Assembly: GCA_031769625.1 (NCBI GenBank)
Contig: JAUIMM010001030.1
Span: 1,433,001-1,497,000 of the forward strand
From: Taudactylus pleione
Lineage: Eukaryota; Chordata; Amphibia; Anura; Myobatrachidae
DNA: 64,000 nt
Reading direction: 5' to 3'
A program made the translations under genes and the position numbers. The notes beneath the pieces were generated by a model that did not search any database, was not told the DNA's origin, and was given only the letters and a program-made list of their open reading frames with translations. Of this stretch, positions 21,625 to 33,282 are shown piece by piece. Numbering within the stretch: the first letter of the stretch is position 1; the number at the start of each line of letters is the position of its first letter.

Positions 21625-22811
21625 CACAGTCGAGTCACATTATTATGACCACCTCCTACATTTGACGTCGGCAGTGCGTAGCCCATGAATGTCACGTGCC
21701 GTGCACTGGCTTGGTGGGTAAATAAGGTGTGCTATAGGCCGTCTGCATACATACCACTCATTGCGGTCATGGGTAAAATGGGCGATTTATCAGAGTTGCA
21801 AAAAAAGGATGCTTATTGGCCAAGGATGGCAATATTTCTGAAACAGCGCAGTTTGTGAACTGCTCGCGTGCTGCTTTGGTGGAGGTGTATTGTGACTGGA
21901 CAAATGACACTGCGAATAACAGATGTGGAAACTGCGGAGCACCACGTGCCATTGATGTGAGAGGTGAAGGTCGGCTACAAAGGTGCGTGAGGGCCAACAG
22001 TCGTGTGGAGCAGCTCAGTGTCAAAATGAAGCCGGGGGCCACCAGACATGTGACTAAAATGACAGTTCAGCGAACCCTGCTGCATATGGAGCTCAGAAGC
22101 AAAATTAATGGTCACTGCACCTATGCTAACGAAGGTGCATAGTCAGAAAAGGCTTCAATTTTCACGCCTGTAATGAAATTAGATCTCTGCTGATTGGTGA
22201 AGGATTGCCTTCTCTGATGAGTCACGTTTTCTGCTTCATCGAATGGATGGACCCTGGTGTGTCAGCCGAGAAACATCGGAGAACAAACACCCTGCAACCA
22301 TAGATGGAAGAACACAAGCTGGTGTTGGCAGTGTTATGGTGGGGAATGTTTTCATGGCATTCTCTGGGCCCACTCATCCATGTGGAATGCACCCTCAACC
22401 ATTTTGGTTATGAATCCATCCTTGCAGAGCACGTACCCCCATACGTGCCAATTGTCTTTCCTGAGGCGGATGGGATCTTCCAGCAAAACAATGCAACATG
22501 TCACACGGCTAAAAATGCTTGACAGTGGTTGGACGAGCACGAATAAGATTCCAAGTTCTTCCCTGGCTCCTTAATTCCCCAGACTTGAACCCAATTGAGC
22601 ATCTGTGGGACCACCTTGAACGTTGTGTTCGCTCTTTGGACACTCCACCAGGCACCCTCCAGCAACTTGGGATGCACTGCAGTCAGCATGGCTCCAGATA
22701 CCTGGGCCAACCTACCAGCACATTATTGAGTCGCACCCAGCCAGTCTAGCTGCTGTCAACCTACCAACTTCATTACACCCTGATTGGGGTCAGCACACCC
22801 CTGCATTTGGG
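21625..22811 (+). pseudogene. Tc1-like transposase relic (third lineage)
   Basis: The relic starts with a TIR-like CAGTCGAGTCACATTATTATG (key word GTCGAGTCACATTATTATGA near 21628). It then has an initiator region encoding MGKMGDLSEL (21770). Further blocks follow in changing frames. LLHRMDGP is preceded by the first catalytic Asp-Glu-Ser (near 22220). FPEADGIFQQNNATCHTAK lies near 22450-22515 and shows Asn where the second Asp normally sits. NSPDLNPIEHLWDHLER follows at 22575-22625. The last 76-residue stretch (22519-22749) is open. Several frameshifts and stops inactivate it. No clear right inverted end was found. Confidence 0.82.
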
Positions 22812-23135
22812 GTGTGTTGAAGGGATTCTTAATGGGACGGCTTCTCTCATTTCGCACTGCAAACCACATCAAAACACCATCCACCTTATCTTTCCTACAT
22901 TAATTCTGGATCTCAAGGAAAGGAAGTAAAATACACCAGTAAATTTATTACCAGTTATTTATATAGTGCACAAAGTGTGTTGAAGGGATTCTTAATGGGA
23001 CGGCTTCTCTCATTTCTCACTGCAAACCACATCAAAACACCATCCACCTTATCTTTCCTACATTAATTCTGGATCTCAAGGAAAGGAAGTAAAAGTACAC
23101 CAGTAAATTTATTACCAGTTATTTATATAGTGCAC
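22812..23135. repeat. 163-bp tandem duplication
   Basis: GTGTGTTGAAGGGATTCTTA begins at 22812 and again at 22975. The following 160 bp are repeated with only a few differences (for example TTTCGCACTGC against TTTCTCACTGC, and AAATACACC against AAAGTACACC). Each unit joins the downstream part of the Tc1 relic to the first bases of the SINE tail (TTATTACCAGTTATTTATATAG). The duplication therefore arose after those two were already neighbours. Confidence 0.92.
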
Positions 23136-23402
23136 ACATATTCCACAGTGCTGTACAGAGGATATTTATCCATTTACATCAGTCCCTGCCCCAGTTGAGC
23201 TTACAATCTATATTCCCTATAACATGCTCACACACATACACAATAAGATCAATTTTGTTGGGAGCCAATTAACCTCACAGTATATTTTTGGAGTGTGGGA
23301 GGAAACCGGAGTACAAAGAGGAAACCCACACAAGCACAAGGAAAATATACAAACTCAGTGCTGTGAGGCAGTAATGCTAACCATTAGACAGTCTGTGCTG
23401 CC
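23103..23402 (-). mobile_element. tRNA-headed SINE copy
   Basis: In the plus orientation the copy runs from tail TTATTACCAGTTATTTATAT through ATTCCACAGTGCTGTACAGAG, TTGTTGGGAGCCAATTAACC and GTGTGGGAGGAAACCGGAG to the head region CTGTGAGGCAGTAATGCTAA...GTGCTGCC. It is transcribed in principle from the minus strand. Compared with 13992-14220, the stretch that would include box B is deleted near 23350-23357. Confidence 0.7.
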
Positions 23403-23819
23403 CAAATGTAAGAAAAGTTGGTAAGTAGTGGTGTCTAGAATTATTGGGAACTAGTATTTTAGACATGTCATTCATCGGGTCGCTATCTAACGCAGCAGGA
23501 GTCTCCCCTCCCTCTTTATCAGATCTACATCAGTCTGACCTCAGATGGATAAATTGGGATGATCAACAGGAAGGGGGAGCTCTGTCCAGAACCACTGTTG
23601 AACTGCCCTGATATGGTGTGGAGAGGAGAGGCTGTGGTGTCCAGGCAGTTGCCAGTGAGAGCTGAGAGTGGAGAGAGGGGGCTGGGCCTATCTACTGCGC
23701 AGCTGTTAGACACACGCTTAACAGATTTATATAACAAATACCTGGATGGCAAACGTTTTGTCTATAAATCTGGATAAACACTAAAAGACATGTCACCCGT
23801 CGGAAGTGTGTACCCACTA

Positions 23820-24046
23820 TAAGGGTCCATGCGCACTCCCGCAAGGTTGTTAATCGCATCCACAGATCGATGCTGCTTATCTGTCAATTTGATGAACGAC
23901 CCCATGCTTTTAGAGGTGGTTGATTAACAACATATCGTGCAGTCATTCACCAGATCATGCGGTGTCAAACGACTGCACGATATGTTGTTCATCGTATCAT
24001 GCGTCGGCCGGGTACATACATCGTGTATTGTGTACCTGGCTTTAGT
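23820..24046. mobile_element. Palindromic MITE-like repeat
   Basis: It contains a perfect 19-bp hairpin (AACAACATATCGTGCAGTC paired with its complement, 23926-23989). It also contains degenerate ends AAGGGTCCATGCGCAC and GTGTACCTGGCTTTAG. The style (hairpins plus CATACAC-type ends) resembles the Harbinger-like MITEs elsewhere. Boundaries and target duplication are uncertain. Confidence 0.5.
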
Positions 24047-24049
24047 CTA

Positions 24050-25852
24050 CACAACTGAAGTGTGTTAGCCTCCTAAGAAAGTTGGAGTGGTGGAAGGAAT
24101 CAATTGGACAGTCCTGAACTTAACTCATTTAAAAAAAACACACGGGCACATTGCTGTATTAGCTTGCCAGACATATCTCACATCGCCCTCCTAAAGCACA
24201 AGTTTGAAATGATTTACTTTGACTACCTACCAACACAATTTTGCTTTCAGTCAGAAGTAACATTGAATTCTATGTGCTTTCATGTGTTTTTCATTATTTT
24301 ATACATTAAGAAAATGGCACGTTTGAGTTTTTTTTTTTTTTTTTGTAAATTATACAATTTTATTTGTCCTCTCCTTTAGCACAGATGGCTAAACAAAGTA
24401 AACAAAATGATCTATGTTCCATTAAGAGCAAATTGTAATGAAATAAACCAAATATGCGAGAGAAATAAAGAAAAATAAATGGCATGTTATTAAAAAAAAC
24501 GTCTGGCAATCTGGGAGAATGAGTCCCAGGCATGACATTTTATCATGTTAGCCTGATGAATTCCTGCTGTGTGGTCACACTAAACCTTTAAAAACCAGCT
24601 GCTGGTGAGAGAGAAGTTAAGTGGCGTGTTTTATAGGGTTAAAAGGTCATTTTTCCGCTGGAAAAAAAATTCAGCTAATAAATTGTAAGCCTGTGCGATT
24701 TGGATGACCACCACCCCACTTAATTCTTTTTCTTCCTCTTTTCAGGAGTTTAAAGGTTTTTGTTGCAGTTTTACGCCTTATGAATGAACAATAAAAATAC
24801 AGTATTTTGCAAACATATGCATATAAGAAACTCAACCAACTAGCTACAATAAATTTGCCTCATGTGACCACTTGATTGACCATTATTATGATCATATGGA
24901 TCTATGTTACTTTTTTAAAAATCATGATATCATGAAATGTCTAAAAGCAATAAAAAAATTATACAGCAGCTATGATGTTTTCAAATGATGCATGACCTAC
25001 ATTATATATCAGCAGTCATGTGTTTTACATAGAAAGGTTCAAATACATAATTTTATAGAATTTATTTTTATTTTACTACAATGCACAGAATTATCACCAC
25101 CCTCTTTGATATGAGGAAAAGTGACATCTGGATGCAAAAATGGAATTTGCTAGAAGTTGACTACCTAAATGCAAGTCTGTGCCTGTGTTCTAATCTGTAT
25201 GCAACATACTTCCACTTCTGCCTCCCATGCTCATAGTTTAATATACTTGACCTCTCTCTTTCTCTGTTTGATGCTAGATGTCAGGAACTTCATTTATATT
25301 GTACTTCCTAACAACTTATAGATCACTTCCCCCACATACAGAATAGTTATCATAACTCTCATGGGCAGGGATTGAAGGTTGTAAAACATAAAACCTGCAT
25401 GCACAGTAGGCTTAGAAAAAAAAATATATTTGTCCTTTATTATAATTAATAAAAAAAACAAAAACTGTAAAATAAAATGAATATATAAAATGAAAAACAT
25501 ATGAACAGAGGGCATAATAAAAAAAAGTGGTAGCCATTCATATAAACAATTTCAACCAACTTTGCAAGATTTATTTTCAACTAAACTTCAGTTCTTTAGC
25601 CAGCATTTGGCCTTAAGTCTTTTTTCTCCTGTTCGATTTTTATTTCTTTTTCAGTCTCACAGATGGATTTACTGCACAATTTTGGTATAAATCTTCCATT
25701 TTCCTTTTCTTGTAAGAATAGAGGCATCGTTTTTTCATTACATTTTTGTTCTTCCATTACTATGACCACAGCTGTTGAACAAATGCTAGAGGTTTCTGTC
25801 AGGGCATGAGAATCCTTAAATGAAATTACTATTCAAGGAGAATGGTTTATAG
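24050..25852. other. AT-rich DNA, no feature seen
   Basis: Low-complexity AT-rich sequence with T and A runs (24330-24345, 25440-25460). No supported gene or repeat boundaries. Confidence 0.5.
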
Positions 25853-26040
25853 CAGGGTTTCCCCAAACTCGGTCCTCGAGGCACCGTAATAGTCCAAGTT
25901 TTAAGGATATCCATATGTTTGAGGACAGATTTTATAATCAAACTGAATGAGGTACTCATTAAGTCACCTGTGCGCAAACATGGATATTCTTAGAACCTGG
26001 ACTGTTAGGGTGCCTTGCGGACGAAGTATGGGAAATACTG
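25853..26040. mobile_element. hAT MITE, 'CCAAACTCGGTCC' type
   Basis: The ends CAGGGTTTCCCCAAACTCGG and CAGTATTTCCCATACTTCG (opposite strand) are inverted. GAGGCACC pairs with GGTGCCTTG, and GGATATCCATATGTTTGAGG pairs with CAAACATGGATATTC. The left flank is GTTTATAG, and the right flank holds a disrupted version (GTGTATTTATAG). It is related to 7314-7502 and 63715-63818. Confidence 0.7.
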
Positions 26041-27189
26041 GTGTATTTATAGGTTCCTCATCCACTCAGAGCTCTAAGTTGCAGCTGCAGACACAAAGGC
26101 CACTCCACAAGTCTGCGGGCCACTTCACCCTGCATCTCACAGATGATTGGCATGCCTTCATCTTAAGAAGGGCAGGGTAATGTATTCTGCTCAAGCCCCA
26201 CCCACCTCTGTCTCTTCTGATGTGTTCTCAAGCACACACATGCCTTGAAGAACATTGTTGGGTGGTTTTGAGGAGTCTGCCTGGTATTTGCAGGACACCA
26301 TCAAAGTCGGCTGTCAAAGGACATCGGGGTGGGGGGGAGATATGAACCAGGGAGATGGGGGGTGGGGGGTAGCACCAGTCAGAGATGACTGTACAGGGAG
26401 AAATGAAGGAAGAGAGTATATATAACAAAATGTTAAAGGAACAAATGTGTTTCATCCCAACTGGGAGTTGCATACCTTGATATACATTTTTTACAGGTTT
26501 AATGTTTTGAAACAAAATTGCATTTACAGATACAATGCAAGCACATTAAACAAAATTCAATATCTATTACATAATGGGCGTAAGCAAAGTAAAATGGGGG
26601 GGGTGGGGGAGAGAGAGAGAGACTGACGCAAGGGTAGCTAGCGACCCCACTGAATGGAGGGTTTAAAATACTAGTATATAATAATTCAAACAGGGGAGGG
26701 TACAGAAATCACAGCAATGTACAACACAGAAGACGATGTACTCTCTCTCCTACCAATGTTTATTTCCTAAATTCATGGACTTATTGCTGGTTAAGCTATC
26801 AAAATGTATACCGTGCACAGTCATTTGACCCCCTATTTAAATTGTTCTCCACAATATGATATTTCATTAAAAATGTGGTGTCAATCAATAGGGCAGAACA
26901 TTATCAGATTTCAGGAAATTGTTTCTGCAATAGAAAACATCTTTAAATCCATACAAGTCATGAGATACTGTCAAGGCCATGTAATCAATGCTACTATTTA
27001 AGTCGCTAATGGCTACAGTGGAAAATTCCCTGGTTCAAATAGAAAGAATGTGTATCTTTGCAGATAGGTCTTGCAATACAGTATGAGTTCTAATATCTAG
27101 AAAGCTTGGGTCTTCAGAGTTATTTATTTGGAGCACCATGAATAAATTTAGCATACTAAAAGTAAACAACCACCTCCATCTTTCCTCAC
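26041..27189. other. No gene recognised; G-rich and (GA)n patches
   Basis: Short G-rich tracts (26325-26375, 26596-26625) include a (GA)n run. No coding or mobile feature could be supported. Confidence 0.45.
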
Positions 27190-27192
27190 ACT

Positions 27193-27686
27193 GGGCCTGA
27201 TTCAGAGATTAACACAACTGCAAATCGCACGCAGATTGAGCGCTTATTTGCCATTGCAGTGCGCGTAGGCAGCAGTGTGTCTGCTACGCAGACCACGGAG
27301 GCCCATTGCAGATTGATTGACAGGAAGTGACCGTTTGGGGGTGTGGACAGGGGGTGGTTAGCAAAACGCAGGCGTGCCTGGCCGTTTGAACGCCGTTACA
27401 TGGGCATGCATAAATTAGCCACTACAATTGCATATGTAGCTCTGCGTGGCTGAAGAGCTTCCTGGCCTGCATCAGGTCAGACCTGCCGCAAGGGTAAAAT
27501 GCCCGCTGATGAACTTCGATGGTACCGATGTTTAAGTAGATATGCATAGTTGCACACAGGTGAGAAGGCAGTAGTGGGCGTCTTTATGCATGGGTGATCT
27601 TTGCCAACATTAACATATTTTTGCAACTGCGTTGCGTACGGAGAAGCAGTTGCGGTCGCATTAGCATTCATCTCTGAATCAGGCCC
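27193..27686. mobile_element. MITE, GGGCCTGATTCAGAG family (494 bp)
   Basis: The ends GGGCCTGATTCAGAGA and, on the other strand, GGGCCTGATTCAGAGA match perfectly. The 3-bp duplication ACT lies on both sides (27190-27192, 27687-27689). The interior has CCGTTTG, GCATGCATAAATTAGCC and TGCGTA words. The insertion looks intact. Reading frames crossing it are not genes. Confidence 0.85.
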
Positions 27687-27689
27687 ACT

Positions 27690-28213
27690 GACAGTTATAT
27701 TCCCCTCCTTGTTAAACAGTATAGCAGCACTACTCACAGTGACTGCAGGAGGAGAGGCAATTAATGACTTTTCTCTTTCTAGTTTTCTGTACTTTTTGGA
27801 TAATAGGCTTCTAACAACAAGACAACATATATACATTTCTATGTGATAGATAAAATAAAGTAAATAAAAAAGAGAAGCCCAAAACACAGTAATATACAAA
27901 AGAATTCACATTTTGTAGATATTTGTGCAAACATTTTCAGATGCATGAGGAATATTCAGATGGTGGTGGTGGGTAGTAGCACAAGGCTTCTTCCAGATTA
28001 TTTACGCTCTAGCATAAGACTGTCGGAGAAAACAGCTAAATGCCACTTATGGTAATAATACCAGAGAAAAAAAAAAAACTGTTCTCGGGTAGATAATATG
28101 GGCACATAAGCTTCAATCCATTGAGTTTGATCATGGAATCGGGAGCTTTGCAATGCAGATAGCTTGTATTTTAACTTTTCCTATAAATGAGAATTCTCTC
28201 CAACATGCTCTCC
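27690..28213. other. AT-rich DNA, no feature seen
   Basis: No gene, array or terminal repeat was recognised. A short (GGT)n-like run lies near 27961-27972 and an A run near 28068-28079. Confidence 0.45.
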
Positions 28214-28221
28214 CCCTTACT

Positions 28222-28695
28222 CGGTGCTGGATGAACCATTACGCAAAATAAGCACATGCTTCAGGCATCAAGGGAAGGGGGGCATCACGGAAATTTTTCC
28301 ATTCTGGATTTACAATGGACCGTATGGTGCAAAACTGCAAAAGGCGCAGCTGAACTAGGTTTTACAAAAAGGGGCTATAAACACAATAAAAAATTATAAT
28401 AGTATAAAGAGGTTAATGATATACATTAATCTTGAAAATACAAAAAAATTAGAAACTGGTGATCATTCTAGTCTTAGTCATGTTGGCTGTCCCGTTCAGT
28501 CGTTCACTAAAAGTGAGTGCAGTGGCGCCCAGTACAGTGTTGCCAGCTGGTGGGGGCTTTCTCCAAATTCTGAGGTTTTGAACGGCCTTTGCGAGAAGTT
28601 TGGAGAGAACATTTCTTTGGGGAGCAAAAAATATTCGGGGACACCAGAATCTATTAAAGTGTTTAGGGCCCTCTACAAGTCTTAATCTGGCCCTG
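28222..28695. mobile_element. hAT MITE with exact CCCTTACT duplications (474 bp)
   Basis: The left end CGGTGCTGGATGAAC and the right end CAGGGCCAGATTAAG (opposite strand) are imperfect inverted repeats. The 8-bp duplication CCCTTACT is exact (28214-28221, 28696-28703). The reading frames inside show no similarity to transposases. The ends resemble those of the larger element at 47211-49476. Confidence 0.85.
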
Positions 28696-28703
28696 CCCTT
28701 ACT

Positions 28704-29700
28704 ATGTAGATGCACACAGCTATTCACCTGCTGAACTAAATCCAACCCCCCCCCCCATATCCGCGGAACCCTGTGGCCCACGTGTGGGACAGCAAGACAG
28801 TTCTCGACAAACCGTGGGAAGGTATGCTGCAAATAAATGTGTGTGGGGCTTTTTATGCGGGCAAAAGTATAAATTTGTAGACTTTACATTGTAAAAAATG
28901 GCATTACGGCCAGGCCACATCTGTACATGCAATTTTCATAAATTGATACCAACTTTCATGATTTTAACTAAAATATTGCAGTTTGCCGACTGTCTATAGT
29001 ACAAGACCCTATCTCGAATCTCTACCTTTTATTATGTACTATATTATTACTGTTAATTGTATAGTACATATAACTAAATAATTTTACCTTAATTCTCTAT
29101 TCTTAATCATTTTGGTGGACATTACTAATTTGCCTATGGACAGCTTCTATTTTTATAGTGCTGCACTACTTTGTGTGTGCATTTTTTTTTTTTTTTAATT
29201 GGTCCAGTTTTTGGTTCTCCTGTTGGGTTTTCCCGATTATTTTACACTAATATAACTCTTCCATAAGTGCAAAATGGGTTTTATCCACTACGGAATTACT
29301 TATTTTCCCAGCAAAACAGAACCTTAATCTGACTGTGATGAGCTTAGTTGCCAATATAAGAGGGAATCTGTGTCAGAAAGAAAGCAGAATGTCATCTAAC
29401 ATGTACAACTGCAGCTATTATTTTAGGAACTTTATATTCCCATTATAAATCCCTCTGGAGGAAGAGATTCCAGCATACAGCTTTAGTCAAACATGGAAGA
29501 GGCATTACCAGATGAACAAGTTGGAACCCAGCACTCAATATTTATACTTAAAACGCTTTGGGGCATTTGAGGATGCTTTTGTAGGAATTTAAAGAAAATA
29601 TATTCGAATGCTTTAAAAAGCTTGAGAAGATATAAGCACACTACTAGTTAAAGCTGGTTTTTGTTGTTGGTTTACAAGTGGTAGAGGTCAGTTGTCAGTC
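28704..29700. other. AT-rich DNA, no feature seen
   Basis: No gene or defined repeat was seen apart from a C run (28747-28757) and a T run (29182-29197). Confidence 0.45.
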
Positions 29701-30743
29701 ATATTTTATTAGCCTATTAGCTGCCCCGTTGAGGCGGGGTTTAGCACATATATATTATGGCTGTAGGAGTCAGCTGCCTCTTTCCATTTGTGATCCCAGA
29801 CTGATAAGTACATCGTATCTCCATTGCTGTCGTTTTGCTATATAGCATAAAAACCTTAGTTTCATTGTTTATTTTAGTTTCACTGCATTTACCTCAGCTT
29901 CAATTCTGCCTATCTTTTTTCTCACCCTCTCCCAGTCTCTTTTCACCTCAATTTCTTCCACCTAAATGTACCCTCATAACCTCCAACCCTTCAGTAAATA
30001 TGCCCCTTCCCTGCCGTAATGTCTCCCCCCCCTCCCGCCACCTTGTTGATGCGGCCCGACCTTTAGCAGTCGCCGCGGCCTCTCCTGTTACCCGCGGTGC
30101 ACGCCTGTCAGCAGTGCGTGCAGGCCCCCATCCCCTGCTGCGGTCGCAGCGGCAGGCGGGCAATCTGCACCCACCCCGCCGGCCCCTTCTCCATCTGGCC
30201 TGCGGGCTTGGTTGGTGAGGGGTGCGGCGACTCAGCCCGGCACCCCCCGCTTGTCCAGTTCCCCGGGTGTCGGCGGGCAGTGCGCCAAACTTCCCTGGCT
30301 GTTAGCCATGCCCCCCCTTCACCGGCGGCCATTTTAAGCCGCGAGTCCCTCCGTCCCCGCCCCGTCGCTGTGACGGCAGCGGGATGTTTACACTCATCCC
30401 GCTGCCCCCTGCAGTGTCCAGCTTACAGGATTGGCCGGCGAGGGGTTCTGCGAGTGCGCCAGGCACCCCCCGCATGGCCAGCTATTTCATTGATTATGGG
30501 GCCGCGCGCCGAGCTTCCCCGGCCGCTAGCCACGCCCCCTTTTCTCCGGCGGCTATTTTAGCCCCTCCTCAGATCCCCCCTCTCTGTTTTAGGGATAGGA
30601 GGCCAGGGAATTAACCCAGCATCTAGTGCACAGGCCTCCCCTTGGAGGCAGGAGGGCAGGCCCTCAAGTTTGCACCAAAGCACCACATTTCAAGTCCCCA
30701 GGCCTTTTTTGCAGCAAGATAGAGCAACTCCTTATGGGGGCCC

Positions 30744-31835
30744 TTGGCCCAGGCTGATGGCTCCAATATTGACACCCCCCCCACACCTGCTGCAGCTTAC
30801 ACGCATGCAGGGCAGCAAGTTTGGAATTATGGGCCTGGTCCCACCCCCAATTCTGCATTTGGTTTCTCCCCTTATTTCAGTCAGGGGTTGTACCAACAGC
30901 CATTCTTGAACCCATTCTCGGGATCGAGCCAGCAATTTTATTCCACCTCTTACGAGCAGGCTCCGGGGCTTTTCCACCAGCAATTCACGACCGCACCGGG
31001 CAATTTCGCCCCCATGCCCCAACAGGTTCAGTTTTTCTCTGGTCAGCACACATGCCATCAGCCAGTGTTTCAACCCCCCCCCCCTTCCACAAGCCCCGGC
31101 CCCGCCTCTGCCACCTACCCAGCGGTGTCGCAGGCACCCCCTACACGAGTCCCGCCCCAGCCACCTGCCCCAATGCTCCCTTCACCCACGCAGTCCCCAT
31201 TAACTCCACCACCACAGATCCCTCTGCCCCGCCATATGTGCATCTCCAGCTCCTGTTGCTAATGACCTTGTCTCAAGCCCGCAGGTTTCCTTAGCTCAGC
31301 CATTGGTGTCCGCATCAACTTCAAGGGATGTCATAGCAGATGATCGCTTTTCTTAGTGTCAAAGCGCGGTGGGCGCACCGCACAACGAGGGACATGCCTC
31401 CACATCCAGGGATGCTCTTGCGATCCCGTCGGCGTCTGGATCAGGTTGAGATGAGTAGTGCAGTTCCTTCCATTTCTCAGTTATCACATTCTGACGACTC
31501 TTCAGACTCCTCTAGTTCAGGAGAGAGGCCGCGCAATATTTTGTGCAGCAGTTGAAGGGTAAGGGCAAAAGTCCTAAAAAAACAGGTAGTGTAGCGGCCA
31601 GCTCGGTGTCGGATGCTTCTGGGGATGCGGTGCATTGCTCCCACGGCAATATTGAGGGGTGTCAGATCCAAGATCAGGGAGTGGATACGAAGAGGTCGAT
31701 ATGTCGACATGTTCGCTATCACGCATAATGCTAAGAAAGCGTTAGACACAGATGGAGCGAGCCTCCGCAGGCGTCAAGAAAGCTCACTTTATGATTTGCC
31801 TTTCGGCGGACATGAAGGAGGATTTTAAAGGTCTG
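30744..31835 (+). pseudogene. Ngaro ORF1 (gag-like), frameshifted
   Basis: The first stretch (30744-31262, 172 aa) is rich in Pro, Gln, Phe and Ser, as in the disordered N-terminus of DIRS-group Gag proteins. A Ser/Asp-rich segment follows in another frame (31340-31555). A third frame (31640-31830) carries the better conserved block VRSKIREWIRRGRYVDMF, typical of the end of Ngaro/DIRS Gag. The protein is expected to package the element RNA. At least two frame changes break it. The C-terminal end is cut by the deletion that also removed the reverse transcriptase. Confidence 0.7.
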
Positions 31836-31839
31836 GTTA

Positions 31840-32379
31840 AGATTACTACAGGAATTTAATGGCGTTCGCATCTGGCTAGCTTCATCGGTGGCTAATCGCG
31901 AACTTCAGTTGTTCACAGACGCTTCAGGGGCTTTCGGGTTTGGAGCATTTTTTGAAGGCGAATGGTGTGCAGAGGCTTGGCCCGATTCTTGGCACTTGGA
32001 GGGTTTGACACGTAATTTACTCCTGTTGAAACTATTTCCAATTGTAGTAGCGGTTGAACTCTGGGCGTCGAGTTTCAGCAATAGGAAAATTGTATTTTAG
32101 TGCGACAACTTGGGGGTGGTTCAGGCGATTAACAATCAGAGGTCAGTCTGCCCCCAAGTGTTGAGCCTTCTTAGACATTTAGTTTACGTATGTCTGCTGA
32201 GGAATATTGTTTTCTCGGCCAAGCACGTTCCGGGTGTGGAAAATGAGATTGCGGATGCCTTGTCTCGTTTCCAGTGGGATAAGTTTAGGTCCTTGGCTCC
32301 GACAGCCAGGACTTATGGATTGACTTGTCCTGATTTTGTCTGGCAGATCATAAATCTGGCATTGTGGGACTCGCTTTGA
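31840..32379 (+). pseudogene. Ngaro RNase H domain, one nonsense codon
   Basis: RNase H removes the RNA strand during element replication. It begins with LLQEFNGVRIWL, which normally follows the reverse transcriptase thumb. It then shows ELQLFTDASGAFGFGAFF (first Asp, about 31905) and FPIVVAVELWA (catalytic Glu, near 32045). After a TAG at 32098-32100 it continues CDNLGVVQAINNQ (second Asp) and HVPGVENEIADALSRFQWDKF (last Asp). Apart from the stop, the frame stays open from 31888 to 32379. The reverse transcriptase that should precede it is absent. Confidence 0.88.
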
Positions 32380-33247
32380 GAGCCCTGGCACCAAGTACGT
32401 TGAGGTCCTATACCGCAGCTTGGAATGAATGGCAGGTTTTTCTGGCAAGATCCAAGGCGGGTAAGGAGCTGCATGCCAGTATGTCTGAGTTTGTATGGCA
32501 TGGGCATGAGAGCGGGCGTTCAAAGGTGTCTATGTCTTGCGCTGTGGCTGGCATTTCCTATTTCTCACGGCTGAATGGTTTGACTGATCCTACAAAGTCA
32601 TTTATTATCACTAAAGCCCTTAGAGGCTGGGCGAGGGAGCAGGCGACTTTAGGTGATTCACGCAGGCCAATAGATATGGGTATGTTAAAGGATTTAGTTC
32701 TAGCAGTGTCAAGCGTAGCTAAGAATAATTTAGAAGTGGCTTTGGTTAGCTTGTCCTTTGCGCTGGCATTTTTTTGGCGCTTTACGGGTTGGGGAATTAG
32801 TAGCAGCAAGTAAAAAAAATCAGCCAACTCAGGGTTGCTGATGGGTAATAATGTAGTTAAGGCTCATTTAATTTCGTTAAAAATTCAAAAGTCAAAAACG
32901 GATCAGATGGGGAGGGGGAGTTGGATTTCTCTCCCCTCGCATCCGGAGCTGAGCATCTGCTCAGTAACTCTAGCCAACAGGTACAATCAGCAGCGCCCAA
33001 AAGGGGGGGCTCAATGGCTTGTTCATGAAGATCTTTCCCCCCTAAGTTCCAGTTTACAAGCGTATTCAATATTTGCCTGATAGCCTTAGACGTGCCGACT
33101 GAAGATTACGGCACCCATTCGTTTAGGATTGGGGCGGCATCTTGCGCTGCGGAATCAGGTTCTTCAGCAGAGACAATTAAGCACTTAGGTAGATGGAAAT
33201 CTTCGGCTTACAAGAGTTATTTAAGGGGGGATGAGTTGCAGAAGTAG
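32364..33247 (+). pseudogene. Ngaro tyrosine recombinase, frameshift in a T run
   Basis: This is the integrase of the element, which works without a DDE enzyme. The N-terminal SAM-like region (LAPSTLRSYTAAWNEWQVF) is in an open stretch at 32364-32813. The first catalytic Arg block appears only after shifting frame at the seven-T run 32769-32775, where GALRVGELVAASK is read. The second part lies in further frames: THSFRIGAAS (His and Arg, near 33115-33140) and HLGRWKSSAYKSYLR (His/Trp and the nucleophilic Tyr, near 33185-33225). The catalytic residues are therefore all still recognisable although the reading frame is not. It ends just before the inserted MITE. Confidence 0.88.
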
Positions 33248-33282
33248 TGGCGCTCCTGCGTGTTTGTTCTTTAGGAAACCCA

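Noticed and set aside
30097..30614. Possible host exon in the GC-rich leader (154-codon frame)
   Set aside because: The composition is GC-rich and the context is the 5' region of the Ngaro element. No conserved domain or splice structure was seen.
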